A stretch of DNA of 15,997 bases from NCBI GenBank assembly GCA_964493945.1, contig CAZBQG010000087.1, forward strand, positions 1 through 15,997, given 5' to 3'. Shown here piece by piece: positions 1-6,561 of the stretch; the stretch's first letter is position 1; each line of letters starts with the position of its first letter. Made by a program: the position numbers and the translations under genes. The notes below the pieces were generated by a model. The model made no database searches. It had not been told where the DNA came from and saw only the letters and a program-made list of their open reading frames with translations. This DNA comes from CAZBQG01 sp964493945 (lineage in GTDB: Bacteria > Pseudomonadota > Alphaproteobacteria > Rhodospirillales > UBA2165).

Positions 1-65
1 TCGGTGTTTGAATCACAAGCTGGTTAATCAGGCGGTAATTGAGTACAGAACCTAGAATAGGCACC

Positions 66-650
66 ATGTGCTCACGCTATGAACTGAACGGAATTCTGGA
101 ATTGGTGATCGCCGCCTTCGATCTGCCGGGCGGGACTCATTTCACCAACCAGGAAGAAATCCGGCCCACTGATTCGGCGCCGGTCGTCCTTGCCGGGCGC
201 CAGACTGGGATCATGAATTGGGGGCTTACGGCGTCTTGGAGCAAAAAGCCGCTTATAAATGCACGGTCTGAAAGCTTATCGGAGCGCGAAACCTTCAAGC
301 CCCTGTTACAGAACCGTTGCGTGGTGCCGGCCAGCGCCTATTTCGAATGGCGCGCCCTGGGCCGCAAGCGCCACAAGATGCGCATCGCCAGGACCGATGG
401 CGGGCTGCTTGCCTTCGCCGGGCTGGTCAAGGATGGGTGTTTCACCATCATCACCTGCCCGCCCAGCCAATGCATCGCCCATATTCATGACCGCATGCCG
501 GTGATCCTTGATGGGGCATCGGCAGGTATATGGCTGGGCGAAGAAAAAGATTTCTCCCGGCTTGCCCCCCTCCTCGCCCCCTATTCGGAGGCAGAGCTTG
601 AGGCCAATGACGCCGGCCCGCCGGATACTCAGGGTGATCTGTTCGTGTAA
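66..650 (+). CDS. SOS response-associated peptidase family protein (SRAP/YedK/HMCES-like)
   Basis: This 194-residue protein belongs to the SRAP family, which attaches covalently to abasic sites in single-stranded DNA through the amino-terminal cysteine left after Met removal. The ATG at 66 is chosen because it places Cys at position 2 (MCSRYELNG). An upstream in-frame TTG at 39 would bury that residue and is not credible. Conserved landmarks are the NWGL..SW block (residues 51-58), Asn65 in INAR, Glu94 in YFEW and His141 in HDRMPVIL. These correspond to the active-site Asn, Glu and His of the family. The usual MCGR start reads MCSR here. The protein is a little shorter than E. coli YedK (about 222 residues), mainly at the C terminus. 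No convincing ribosome binding site precedes the ATG. The role in abasic-site protection is known for the family and inferred here. Confidence 0.93.
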   Translation: MCSRYELNGILELVIAAFDLPGGTHFTNQEEIRPTDSAPVVLAGRQTGIMNWGLTASWSKKPLINARSESLSERETFKPLLQNRCVVPASAYFEWRALGRKRHKMRIARTDGGLLAFAGLVKDGCFTIITCPPSQCIAHIHDRMPVILDGASAGIWLGEEKDFSRLAPLLAPYSEAELEANDAGPPDTQGDLFV

Positions 651-655
651 ACTTT

Positions 656-674
656 AGAGCCTGGAACGGGCTCT
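656..674. terminator. Weak hairpin between convergent genes
   Basis: A perfect 6-bp stem (AGAGCC at 656-661, GGCTCT at 669-674) with a 7-base loop lies between the convergent stops of the SRAP gene and the universal stress protein gene. Two T-G wobble pairs could extend it on the outside. No T-run follows on either strand, so this is at best a weak or factor-assisted terminator. Confidence 0.25.
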
Positions 675-685
675 GGCACCAAAGC

Positions 686-1561
686 CTAATGGGACATGAG
701 TACCGGAATATTGGTCGATTCCACCACATGGCGGGTGACGCCGCCCAGGATGATCTGCATCACCCGGCTGTGGGTGTAGGCACCCATGACCAAAAGATCC
801 ACATCCTGCTCGGCGCATTCAGCCAGCAGCGCCTCGCCCACCGGGCGGCCATTGGTTTCCAGATTTGACTGGCTGGCCTTGATGCCTTCCCAACCAAGAT
901 GGGCGACCAGTTCCTCCCCACCCAGGCGCGTGCGGCTTTTTTCCGTTTCCAGGCAGATGACCTGAACCGATTGGGCATGGATGAGCACGGGCTTGGCCGC
1001 CGATACGGCGCGCGCCACTTCGGCCGATCCGTTCCAGGCGATGGCTACCCGGGCGCCGACGGTTTTGGGTGCCTGTGGGGGCACGATCAGAACCGCCTTG
1101 CCGGTTTCGAAAATGGCGGCATGCAGGGTCATCAATGACGGCCGGTCGGAATCGGTGCGCGGACACCCGACCACCACCAGATCGGCGACCCGGCCCCGGC
1201 TCGCGACAATTTCATCTTCGCGCCCCACATAATCGGCCCAGGACGCACTCACCCGTTCGGGCAATGGATCGGGCGGGGCGTCCATAACGCTAAGATCATG
1301 CTCGGCGCAAAAGACATCGAATAGGGTTCGGGCGCTTGATTCCCGGTCGCCCGATTCCTGATCGGCCAGATCGATGATTTCCTCGATCATGGCACCAGAC
1401 ATGCCTTCGCCCAACAGGGGCACGGCTTCTTTTGAATCGATGCGGACATGGAACGCGGCGATATGCGCGGCAGTGCTCTCGCCCAAAAGATAGGCCGATT
1501 GCAAGGCCGATTTTCCCCCCTCGTCGCCTCCCAGCGGAACGAGAATAGATTTGTACGGCAT
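686..1561 (-). CDS. Universal stress protein, two UspA domains in tandem
   Basis: The 291-residue protein contains two consecutive Usp alpha/beta domains, about residues 1-161 and 169-291. The first opens with the typical YKSILVPLGG strand. The second ends with the family signature region GAYTHSR...ILGGVTRHV (260-278) and IPVLMSH. Such tandem proteins are cytoplasmic stress-response factors, and some bind ATP through a G-2x-G-9x-G(S/T) loop. Here the second glycine of the loop is Thr263, where related proteins read GAYGHSR, so nucleotide binding by domain 2 may be altered. The ATG at 1561 is preceded by AAGGA (1569-1573 on the minus strand, 7-base spacing). It follows the CDF gene on the same strand after an AT-rich 97-base gap and is convergent with the SRAP gene. 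The specific stress is unknown. Confidence 0.9.
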   Translation of the reverse strand: MPYKSILVPLGGDEGGKSALQSAYLLGESTAAHIAAFHVRIDSKEAVPLLGEGMSGAMIEEIIDLADQESGDRESSARTLFDVFCAEHDLSVMDAPPDPLPERVSASWADYVGREDEIVASRGRVADLVVVGCPRTDSDRPSLMTLHAAIFETGKAVLIVPPQAPKTVGARVAIAWNGSAEVARAVSAAKPVLIHAQSVQVICLETEKSRTRLGGEELVAHLGWEGIKASQSNLETNGRPVGEALLAECAEQDVDLLVMGAYTHSRVMQIILGGVTRHVVESTNIPVLMSH

Positions 1562-1658
1562 GGCATTTTCCTTTCCGCATTATACCTGGGAATATTTTAG
1601 GAAAAAATTTTATGGATTGGAATAGTTAAGCCACTCTTGGCAAATTATTTTTTTGCCT
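1562..1658 (-). promoter_or_regulatory. AT-rich leader region upstream of the universal stress protein gene
   Basis: This 97-base gap is clearly richer in A and T than its surroundings and contains several -10-like hexamers when read on the minus strand. One is a perfect TATAAT (1579-1584). That copy lies so close to the ATG that its transcript would start inside the ribosome binding site, so one of the upstream TAAAAT sequences may be the real element. No good -35 was found. The AT-richness suggests a separate promoter for the stress gene, but no specific site is established. Confidence 0.3.
1639..1657. terminator. Inverted repeat just after the CDF gene, possible weak terminator
   Basis: GGCAAA (1639-1644) and TTTGCC (1652-1657) form a perfect 6-bp stem with a 7-base AT loop, beginning one base after the CDF stop codon. 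The minus-strand transcript has no T-run after the hairpin, so termination of pdxH-CDF transcription here would be partial at most. Confidence 0.25.
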
Positions 1659-2561
1659 TTATCCCTCGAAGGGATCGCGCCGCTCGGGAATACCCGCCGG
1701 ATCCTGATGGATCAGAACCTCGGTGCTGGGGAAGGCCCGTTCCACCTGGAACATGACCGCATCCGAAACCGTGTGGGCCTCCATCAGGCTGATATCGCCG
1801 TCCAGTTCCAAATGAAGCTGAATGAAGGAATTTAGCCCGGCCGAACGGGTCCGCATGTCATGCACATCCCGGACCTGGGGATGGTCCAAAACGATTTCCC
1901 GGATGCGCGCCCGGTCGTCGGCATCGAATTCCCGGTCCATCAGATAATTCAACGAGGTCCGCCCGATCTGAACCGCCCCCCAGCCCATATAAATAACAAT
2001 CAGGACACCGAACAGGGGATCAGCCAAAGGCCAATCGTAACTGGAACTGATGAACAGGGAAACGATCACCGCCAGATTGACCAGAAGGTCGGCCCGGTAA
2101 TGTACCGAATCGCCGGCGATGGCGACGGAGTTGGTTTTGCGTACCACATAGCCCTGAAACAAGATCAGTAAAAAAGTCAGGATCATGGCCCCGCCCATCA
2201 CCGCCAGGCCCCAGCCCGTATTTTCCACCGGATGGGGGTTGAGGAACCGGTCGGTGGCTTCCAGGATGAGAAATATGCCGGACCCGGCGATAAAGGCGGA
2301 TTGGGCAAGCCCGGCCAGGGGTTCGGCCTTGCCAAAGCCGAAGCGGAATTGGCTGTCAGCCGGCTGCAAAGCCTGGCGCATGGCCAGGAGATTGATCAGG
2401 GACGCCCCCACATCGATGATGGAATCCACCAAGGATGACAGTAGGCTGACCGATTCGGTCACCGCCCAGGCACCAAGCTTGGCGACGATCAGCAAAGAGG
2501 CCACCGTCACCGAGGCATAGGTCGCGGCCTTTAAAAGTGAGGCATGTTCGTTTTCAGCCAA
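1659..2561 (-). CDS. Cation diffusion facilitator (FieF/YiiP-like divalent metal exporter)
   Basis: The 300-residue protein has the CDF layout: an N-terminal region with six predicted membrane helices (about 12-205) and a cytoplasmic ferredoxin-like C-terminal domain (about 210-290). These proteins export Zn2+, Fe2+ or similar ions in exchange for protons. The transport site A is intact: Asp46 and Asp50 in LVDSIID, His154 and Asp158 in HYRAD, the DDHD arrangement of FieF/YiiP. The dimer-stabilising site is also kept (His234 in HDMRTR, His250, His263, His285 and Asp287 in IHQDP). Site B is changed: DSQFRFGFGKAE (69-80) has Phe72 and Phe76 where YiiP has histidines. The start is TTG at 2561, chosen because GAGGG (2569-2573) sits 7 bases upstream, the length then matches the family, and any longer frame runs into pdxH. 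It starts 10 bases after the pdxH stop. The metal is not identified. Confidence 0.88.
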   Translation of the reverse strand: MAENEHASLLKAATYASVTVASLLIVAKLGAWAVTESVSLLSSLVDSIIDVGASLINLLAMRQALQPADSQFRFGFGKAEPLAGLAQSAFIAGSGIFLILEATDRFLNPHPVENTGWGLAVMGGAMILTFLLILFQGYVVRKTNSVAIAGDSVHYRADLLVNLAVIVSLFISSSYDWPLADPLFGVLIVIYMGWGAVQIGRTSLNYLMDREFDADDRARIREIVLDHPQVRDVHDMRTRSAGLNSFIQLHLELDGDISLMEAHTVSDAVMFQVERAFPSTEVLIHQDPAGIPERRDPFEG

Positions 2562-2568
2562 TCTAAAA

Positions 2569-2573
2569 CCCTC
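2569..2573 (-). promoter_or_regulatory. Ribosome binding site setting a TTG start for the CDF gene
   Basis: GAGGG on the minus strand overlaps the pdxH stop codon (TGA, 2572-2574) and lies 7 bases before the TTG at 2561. Its position supports translation of the CDF gene from TTG, with likely coupling to the end of pdxH translation. Confidence 0.6.
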
Positions 2574-3174
2574 AAGGAAACAGGCGCTGGATGTTCCAAC
2601 CCCCGTCATCGGTCCGAGTGTAGACCATGCGGTCATGCAGGCGAAACCGCCGCTCGGCCCAGAATTCGATCTTCTCAGGGACAATCCGGTAGCCGTTCCA
2701 ATGGGGTGGGCGGGGCACGGGGCCCAGATTGAATTTGGCCGTATAAAGAGCGATGGCCTTTTCCAATTCGAAACGGCCCTCCATGGGTTTGGATTGGCTG
2801 GACGCCCAGGCACCGATCTGGCTAGAACGGGCCCGGCTGGCGAAATACGCGTCAGAGGTCTCCTCATCAGTCATTTCCACCGGCCCATCGACGCGCACCT
2901 GACGGAGTAGGGATTTCCAATAAAAACTGAGCGCCGCACGGCCGCTCAATTGAAGCTCCTCGCCGGTCGGGCTTTCCGAATTGGTATAAAAAACAAAGCC
3001 CTGCTCATCGGCCTGCTTGATCAAAACCATGCGCACGGTGGGATGGCCCGAGGCGGTGACCGTCGCCAAGGCGGCGGCGTCCGGGTTGACCGGTTCGGAT
3101 TTTTTGGCTTCGTTCATCCAGGACTTGAACAGGGCCGTCGGATCGGCGCTGCCCATTTTTAGCTTTTCGTTCAT
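2572..3174 (-). CDS. pdxH: Pyridoxamine 5'-phosphate oxidase
   Basis: This FMN-dependent cytoplasmic enzyme oxidises pyridoxamine or pyridoxine 5'-phosphate to pyridoxal 5'-phosphate, the last step of vitamin B6 synthesis and salvage. With the ATG at 3174 it has 200 residues. An in-frame ATG at 3192 would add six. Family blocks are visible in order: PTVRMVLIK (46-53), VFYTN (61-65), SFYWKSLLRQVRVDG (83-97), SRARSSQIGAWASSQS (113-128), the C-terminal dimerisation part with IEFW (169-172), and RLHDR (178-182), whose Arg and His bind the substrate phosphate and ring. One departure is seen: the SRKG segment that normally holds the FMN phosphate reads SPTG (68-71), so Arg and Lys are replaced by Pro69 and Thr70. 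The N-terminal arm is shorter than in E. coli PdxH. It is first in a minus-strand unit with the CDF gene. Confidence 0.93.
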   Translation of the reverse strand: MNEKLKMGSADPTALFKSWMNEAKKSEPVNPDAAALATVTASGHPTVRMVLIKQADEQGFVFYTNSESPTGEELQLSGRAALSFYWKSLLRQVRVDGPVEMTDEETSDAYFASRARSSQIGAWASSQSKPMEGRFELEKAIALYTAKFNLGPVPRPPHWNGYRIVPEKIEFWAERRFRLHDRMVYTRTDDGGWNIQRLFP

Positions 3175-3220
3175 TATTCCCGTGTATCCCATTCAAGTGG
3201 CGGAAAAGGCAACCGGGCAC

Positions 3221-3249
3221 GTTTTCCCTTTTGTGGCCCATAGTGTCAA
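3221..3249 (-). promoter_or_regulatory. Possible pdxH promoter (perfect -35, poor -10)
   Basis: Read on the minus strand, a perfect TTGACA (3244-3249) is followed after 17 bases by GAAAAC (3221-3226), a weak -10. Transcription would start about 40 bases before the pdxH ATG. The -35 overlaps the -35 of the divergent lipoprotein promoter. Confidence 0.25.
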
Positions 3250-3271
3250 ACCTGGAGAAGTTTGTTATAAT
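3243..3271 (+). promoter_or_regulatory. Promoter of the lipoprotein-fabI-aroC unit (extended -10)
   Basis: TATAAT at 3266-3271 is a perfect -10 and is preceded by TG at 3263-3264, giving an extended -10 (TGTTATAAT). A 4-of-6 -35 match (GTGTCA, 3243-3248) lies 17 bases upstream. The transcript would carry a leader of about 70 bases before the lipoprotein ATG. Confidence 0.5.
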
Positions 3272-3349
3272 GCCCGAGGAACCGCCGATCAGGTCTTTTA
3301 ATCGCTTTATCAGCGTAGGGCCTTTCGGCTAGGAACGAGGTGAATACCC

Positions 3350-3826
3350 ATGAAAACAAAAAATACCCTTTCAGTTCTGTTGATCGCCGGCCTGCTCGGC
3401 GCCTGCATGGATATGCAAAACAACCAGAAACAAACCATTGGCACCCTTTTGGGGGCCGGGGTTGGCGCGCTGGCCGGCTCCCAGGTCGGCGGCGGCAAAG
3501 GCAAACTGGCCAGCGTGGCCATCGGTACCCTGGGCGGCGCCTATCTGGGTGCCCAGATCGGTAAGTCCATGGACGATGTGGACCGCATGAAGGCCGGTCA
3601 GGCCCAACAGCAAGCCCTGGAAAGCAGGCCCGACGGCGTCGCCTCAGCCTGGTCCAACCCCAATACGGGCCATTCCGGCCGGGTAACGCCAACCAAAACC
3701 TACCAGACCGCATCCGGCGAAAATTGCCGGGAATACCAACATGAAGTGGTGATTGACGGAAAGCGCGAAACGGTTTCCGGGACGGCCTGCAGGCGGTCTG
3801 ACGGCACTTGGCGGGCAATAAATTAA
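3350..3826 (+). CDS. Glycine-zipper 2TM lipoprotein (17 kDa surface antigen-like)
   Basis: The 158-residue protein has a lipoprotein signal peptide with the lipobox LGAC and the lipidated cysteine at position 19, so it is expected to be anchored in the outer membrane or its periplasmic face. Residues 30-72 form a glycine-zipper two-helix domain (IGTLLGAGVGALAG...IGTLGGAYLGAQIG). The C-terminal part (about 105-158) resembles the rickettsial 17 kDa surface antigen and related alphaproteobacterial lipoproteins, with the pattern CREYQHEVVIDG...GTACRRSDGTW and two cysteines (Cys125, Cys147) that could form a disulfide. The ATG follows GAGGTG (3337-3342) with 7-base spacing. It is first in the plus-strand unit with fabI, 23 bases ahead. 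A role in envelope integrity is suggested by the family, but the exact function is not known. Confidence 0.88.
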   Translation: MKTKNTLSVLLIAGLLGACMDMQNNQKQTIGTLLGAGVGALAGSQVGGGKGKLASVAIGTLGGAYLGAQIGKSMDDVDRMKAGQAQQQALESRPDGVASAWSNPNTGHSGRVTPTKTYQTASGENCREYQHEVVIDGKRETVSGTACRRSDGTWRAIN

Positions 3827-3849
3827 AAGTTCGAGGAAAGAAAAACGGC

Positions 3850-4680
3850 ATGAATGATTCGTCTGGCCTGATGGGCGGCAAAAAAGGGTTGATCATGGGG
3901 GTGGCCAATGAACGCTCCCTGGCCTGGAGCATTTCCAAGGCGCTCCACGCTCAGGGTGCCCAATTGGCATTCACCTTCCAAGGTGAAGCCCTGCAAAAGC
4001 GGGTGACGCCCCTGGCCGAAAGCGTCGGATCGGATATTGTCCTGCCCTGCGACGTGACGGCGGAGGAAAGCCTGGATGAGACCTTCGCCGCCATCGAGAA
4101 AAGCTGGGGCGGGCTGGATTTCGTCCTTCATGCCATCGCCTATTCGGACAAGGAGGAATTGAAGGGAAAATATGTGGACACCACGGCGGATAATTTCGCC
4201 AATACCCTACAGGTGTCTTGCTATTCCTTCACCGCCGTCTGCCAGCGCGCCGTCGCTTTGATGAAGGATGGCGGCTCCTTGCTCACGCTTACCTATGCCG
4301 GATCGGAAAGGGTGATGCCCCACTATAACGTCATGGGCATCGCCAAGGCGGCATTGGAAGCAAGCGTGCGCTATCTGGCGGAAGATTTGGGCCCGGACAA
4401 TATCCGGGTCAATGCACTGTCCGCCGGGCCCATGAAGACCCTGGCCGCCTCGGGCATCGGTGATTTCCGCTATATTCTGAAATGGAACGAATATAACTCG
4501 CCACTCCGGCGTAACATTACAGCCGATGATGTGGGCGGCGCCGGTATGTATCTGCTGAGCGGCATGTCGTCCGGCGTCACCGGCGAAATCCATCACGTGG
4601 ATTGCGGCTATAACATCGTTGGCATGAAGGCGGTGGATGCCCCCGACATCGCCGTTGCCAACGACCCCAAGGCGGCATAG
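3850..4680 (+). CDS. fabI: Enoyl-[acyl-carrier-protein] reductase [NADH]
   Basis: FabI catalyses the last reduction of each fatty-acid elongation cycle in the cytoplasm, converting trans-2-enoyl-ACP to acyl-ACP. The 276-residue protein is an atypical short-chain dehydrogenase of the expected length. Residues 12-30 hold the cofactor-binding segment (GLIMGVANERSLAWSISK), and VLPCDVT (64-70) follows. The active site is complete: Tyr149 in LTYAGSER, and the catalytic Tyr159-x6-Lys166 in YNVMGIAK. The C-terminal VTGEIHHVDCGYNIVGM block is characteristic. The start at 3850 fits family alignments. A GAGGA element (3833-3837) lies 12 bases upstream, a slightly long spacing. The gene sits 23 bases after the lipoprotein gene and 9 bases before aroC, so the three are probably co-transcribed. 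FabI is the target of triclosan-type inhibitors. No resistance substitution was assessed. Confidence 0.96.
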   Translation: MNDSSGLMGGKKGLIMGVANERSLAWSISKALHAQGAQLAFTFQGEALQKRVTPLAESVGSDIVLPCDVTAEESLDETFAAIEKSWGGLDFVLHAIAYSDKEELKGKYVDTTADNFANTLQVSCYSFTAVCQRAVALMKDGGSLLTLTYAGSERVMPHYNVMGIAKAALEASVRYLAEDLGPDNIRVNALSAGPMKTLAASGIGDFRYILKWNEYNSPLRRNITADDVGGAGMYLLSGMSSGVTGEIHHVDCGYNIVGMKAVDAPDIAVANDPKAA

Positions 4681-4689
4681 ACCTTTCAA

Positions 4690-5760
4690 ATGCCCGGCAA
4701 TTCGTTCGGCCATCTTTTCCGCTTCACCACCTTCGGCGAAAGCCATGGGCCGGCCATCGGCTGCGTCATCGACGGCGCGCCCCCCAATCTGGAATTATGT
4801 GAGGATGATATTCAGGTCTGGCTTGATCAGCGCCGGCCGGGCCAGTCCAAGTTCACCTCCCAACGCAAAGAAGCGGATCAGGTGCGCATCCTTTCCGGTG
4901 TCTCCGAGGGCAAAACCACCGGCACCCCCATCGGTCTGATGGTCGATAACACCGATGCCAGAAGCAATGATTATGACAGTATCCGGGATTTGTTCCGCCC
5001 CGGTCATGCCGATTACACCTACTTCAAGAAATACGGCAACCGGGATCACCGGGGCTCGGGCCGGGCAAGTGCGCGCGAAACCGCCATGCGCGTCGCGGCC
5101 GGTGCCGTGGCCCGAAAAATCCTGGGCGACAAGGTCACCATCCGGGGCGCCCTGGTCCAGATGGGACCCCACCCGATTGACCGGGGCCGCTGGGATTGGG
5201 ATCAGGTTTCCCAGAATCCGTTTTGGTGCCCGGACGGCGAGGCGGCAAAACAGTGGGAAGGGTTTCTGGATGGCGTCAGGCGTGATGGTTCTTCCACCGG
5301 CGCCGTGGTCGAACTCGTTGCCGCCGGTATTCCCGCCGGCCTGGGTAATCCGGTCTATGACAAGCTGGACGCCGATCTGGCCAAAGCGCTGATGAGCATC
5401 AACGCGGTCAAGGGTGTTGAAATCGGCGCAGGTTTCGGGGCGGCGGCCCTGTCGGGCGAGGAAAACGCCGATGCCATGCGCATGGAAGGCGGCAAAGTGG
5501 CCTTCCAGTCCAACAATGCGGGCGGCATCCTGGGCGGCATATCATCCGGCCAGAACATCCGAGCGCGCTTCGCCGTCAAGCCCACCAGCTCCATCGCCAA
5601 AACCCAGGATACGGTCACCAAATCGGGCGAAAACACGGAAGTGTCGGTCGGCGGGCGCCACGATCCCTGCGTGGGTATCCGCGCCGTTCCGGTGGGTGAG
5701 GCCATGCTGGCCTGCGTGCTGGCCGATCATCTTTTGCGCCACCGGGCCCAATGTGGTTAA
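4690..5760 (+). CDS. aroC: Chorismate synthase
   Basis: AroC converts 5-enolpyruvylshikimate 3-phosphate to chorismate, the final shikimate-pathway step, using reduced FMN. The 356-residue protein is full length. It has the N-terminal GESHG signature (16-20, catalytic His19), DQRRPGQS (46-53), RPGHADYTY with the second catalytic His106, GRASARETAMRVAAGAVARK, and the C-terminal GGRHDPCVGIRAVPVGEAM signature. It starts 9 bases after the fabI stop and lacks a strong nearby ribosome binding site, so translation may be coupled to fabI. Its stop lies 3 bases from the stop of the convergent tlyA, leaving no room for a separate terminator. Confidence 0.97.
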   Translation: MPGNSFGHLFRFTTFGESHGPAIGCVIDGAPPNLELCEDDIQVWLDQRRPGQSKFTSQRKEADQVRILSGVSEGKTTGTPIGLMVDNTDARSNDYDSIRDLFRPGHADYTYFKKYGNRDHRGSGRASARETAMRVAAGAVARKILGDKVTIRGALVQMGPHPIDRGRWDWDQVSQNPFWCPDGEAAKQWEGFLDGVRRDGSSTGAVVELVAAGIPAGLGNPVYDKLDADLAKALMSINAVKGVEIGAGFGAAALSGEENADAMRMEGGKVAFQSNNAGGILGGISSGQNIRARFAVKPTSSIAKTQDTVTKSGENTEVSVGGRHDPCVGIRAVPVGEAMLACVLADHLLRHRAQCG

Positions 5761-5763
5761 GAA

Positions 5764-6561
5764 TTAATCCTCTAACACAGCGCCGATAAGGAATTCCTTG
5801 TTACCCTTGGGGCCGGTGATGGGGCTCTCCGTAATGCCCAATACCCGCCAGCCGCCGAGCCCGGCGATGAAATCTGAAATGCGTTCCTGAACTTCTTCGT
5901 GGAGCGCCTGATCGCGCACCACGCCGCCCTTGCCCACCTGGGCCTTTCCCACTTCGAACTGGGGCTTGATCAGAGCGATCAGATGGGCCCCCGGCCCGGC
6001 CAGGGCAAGGGGTGCGGGAAGCAGCTTTTCCAAAGAAATAAAACTGGCATCGGCGGTGATGATATGCGGCGCGGCATTGATCTGCTCCGGGCCCAGATGG
6101 CGCGCATCGGTGCGCTCCAGAACCGTTACCCGGTCATCTTTTCGCAATTTCCAATCCAATTGTCCGCGCCCCACATCGACGGCAAAGACACGGGCAGCAC
6201 CCCGGCTCAGTAAAACATCCGTAAAGCCGCCAGTGGAGGCGCCCAAATCCAGGCAGGTCAGCCCGCTCACATCGATATGGAAAAAATCAAGAGCATGATC
6301 CAGCTTCATGCCGCCTCTGGACACCCAGGGATGGGCCTTGCCCCTGACCTCAAGGGGTGCATCCAGGGCCATGGAAGCGCCGGGCTTGCCGGCGCGCTGT
6401 TCACCGGAATAAACCAGCCCGGCCATGATCAGCGCTTGCGCCCGGCTCTTGTTTTCAGCCAGGCCCCGGTCAACAAGAAGCTGATCCAGCCGGGATTTAC
6501 CGGTAGCCCCGCCCTGGGGTTTACCCTCAGGCGCTCGCCGGATGGAGGTCCGCCAGCGCAT
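5764..6561 (-). CDS. tlyA: TlyA family rRNA (cytidine-2'-O)-methyltransferase
   Basis: TlyA proteins methylate the 2'-hydroxyl of cytidine in 23S rRNA and, in the longer type, also 16S rRNA, using S-adenosylmethionine. They affect capreomycin sensitivity. The protein has an N-terminal S4 RNA-binding domain (about 23-80: SRLDQLLVDRGLAENKSRAQALIMAGLV) and a Rossmann methyltransferase domain (about 82-265). The SAM loop is LDLGASTGGFT (104-114). The Lys-Asp-Lys-Glu catalytic tetrad is readable as Lys86, Asp171, Lys199 and Glu256. The start is awkward: after the dxs stop there is no ATG, GTG or TTG before the S4 domain. The ATG at 6561, inside dxs, is the nearest canonical start; it overlaps dxs by 35 bases and adds about 20 residues. 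This gives 265 residues. It is last in the xseB-ispA-dxs-tlyA unit. Which rRNA sites are modified cannot be told. Confidence 0.9.
   Translation of the reverse strand: MRWRTSIRRAPEGKPQGGATGKSRLDQLLVDRGLAENKSRAQALIMAGLVYSGEQRAGKPGASMALDAPLEVRGKAHPWVSRGGMKLDHALDFFHIDVSGLTCLDLGASTGGFTDVLLSRGAARVFAVDVGRGQLDWKLRKDDRVTVLERTDARHLGPEQINAAPHIITADASFISLEKLLPAPLALAGPGAHLIALIKPQFEVGKAQVGKGGVVRDQALHEEVQERISDFIAGLGGWRVLGITESPITGPKGNKEFLIGAVLED

Noticed and set aside
1579..1584. Perfect TATAAT as the promoter of the universal stress protein gene
   Set aside because: Its transcript would start within the ribosome binding site, and no -35 is found at normal spacing; it is kept only as part of the AT-rich region.
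2562..2867. Longer version of the CDF protein with 102 extra N-terminal residues
   Set aside because: The extension lies inside pdxH in another frame, matches nothing in the family, and a TTG with a good ribosome binding site gives the normal length.
4207..4746. Minus-strand open frame (179 codons) across the fabI-aroC junction
   Set aside because: It is antisense to two well-supported genes and shows no family motifs.
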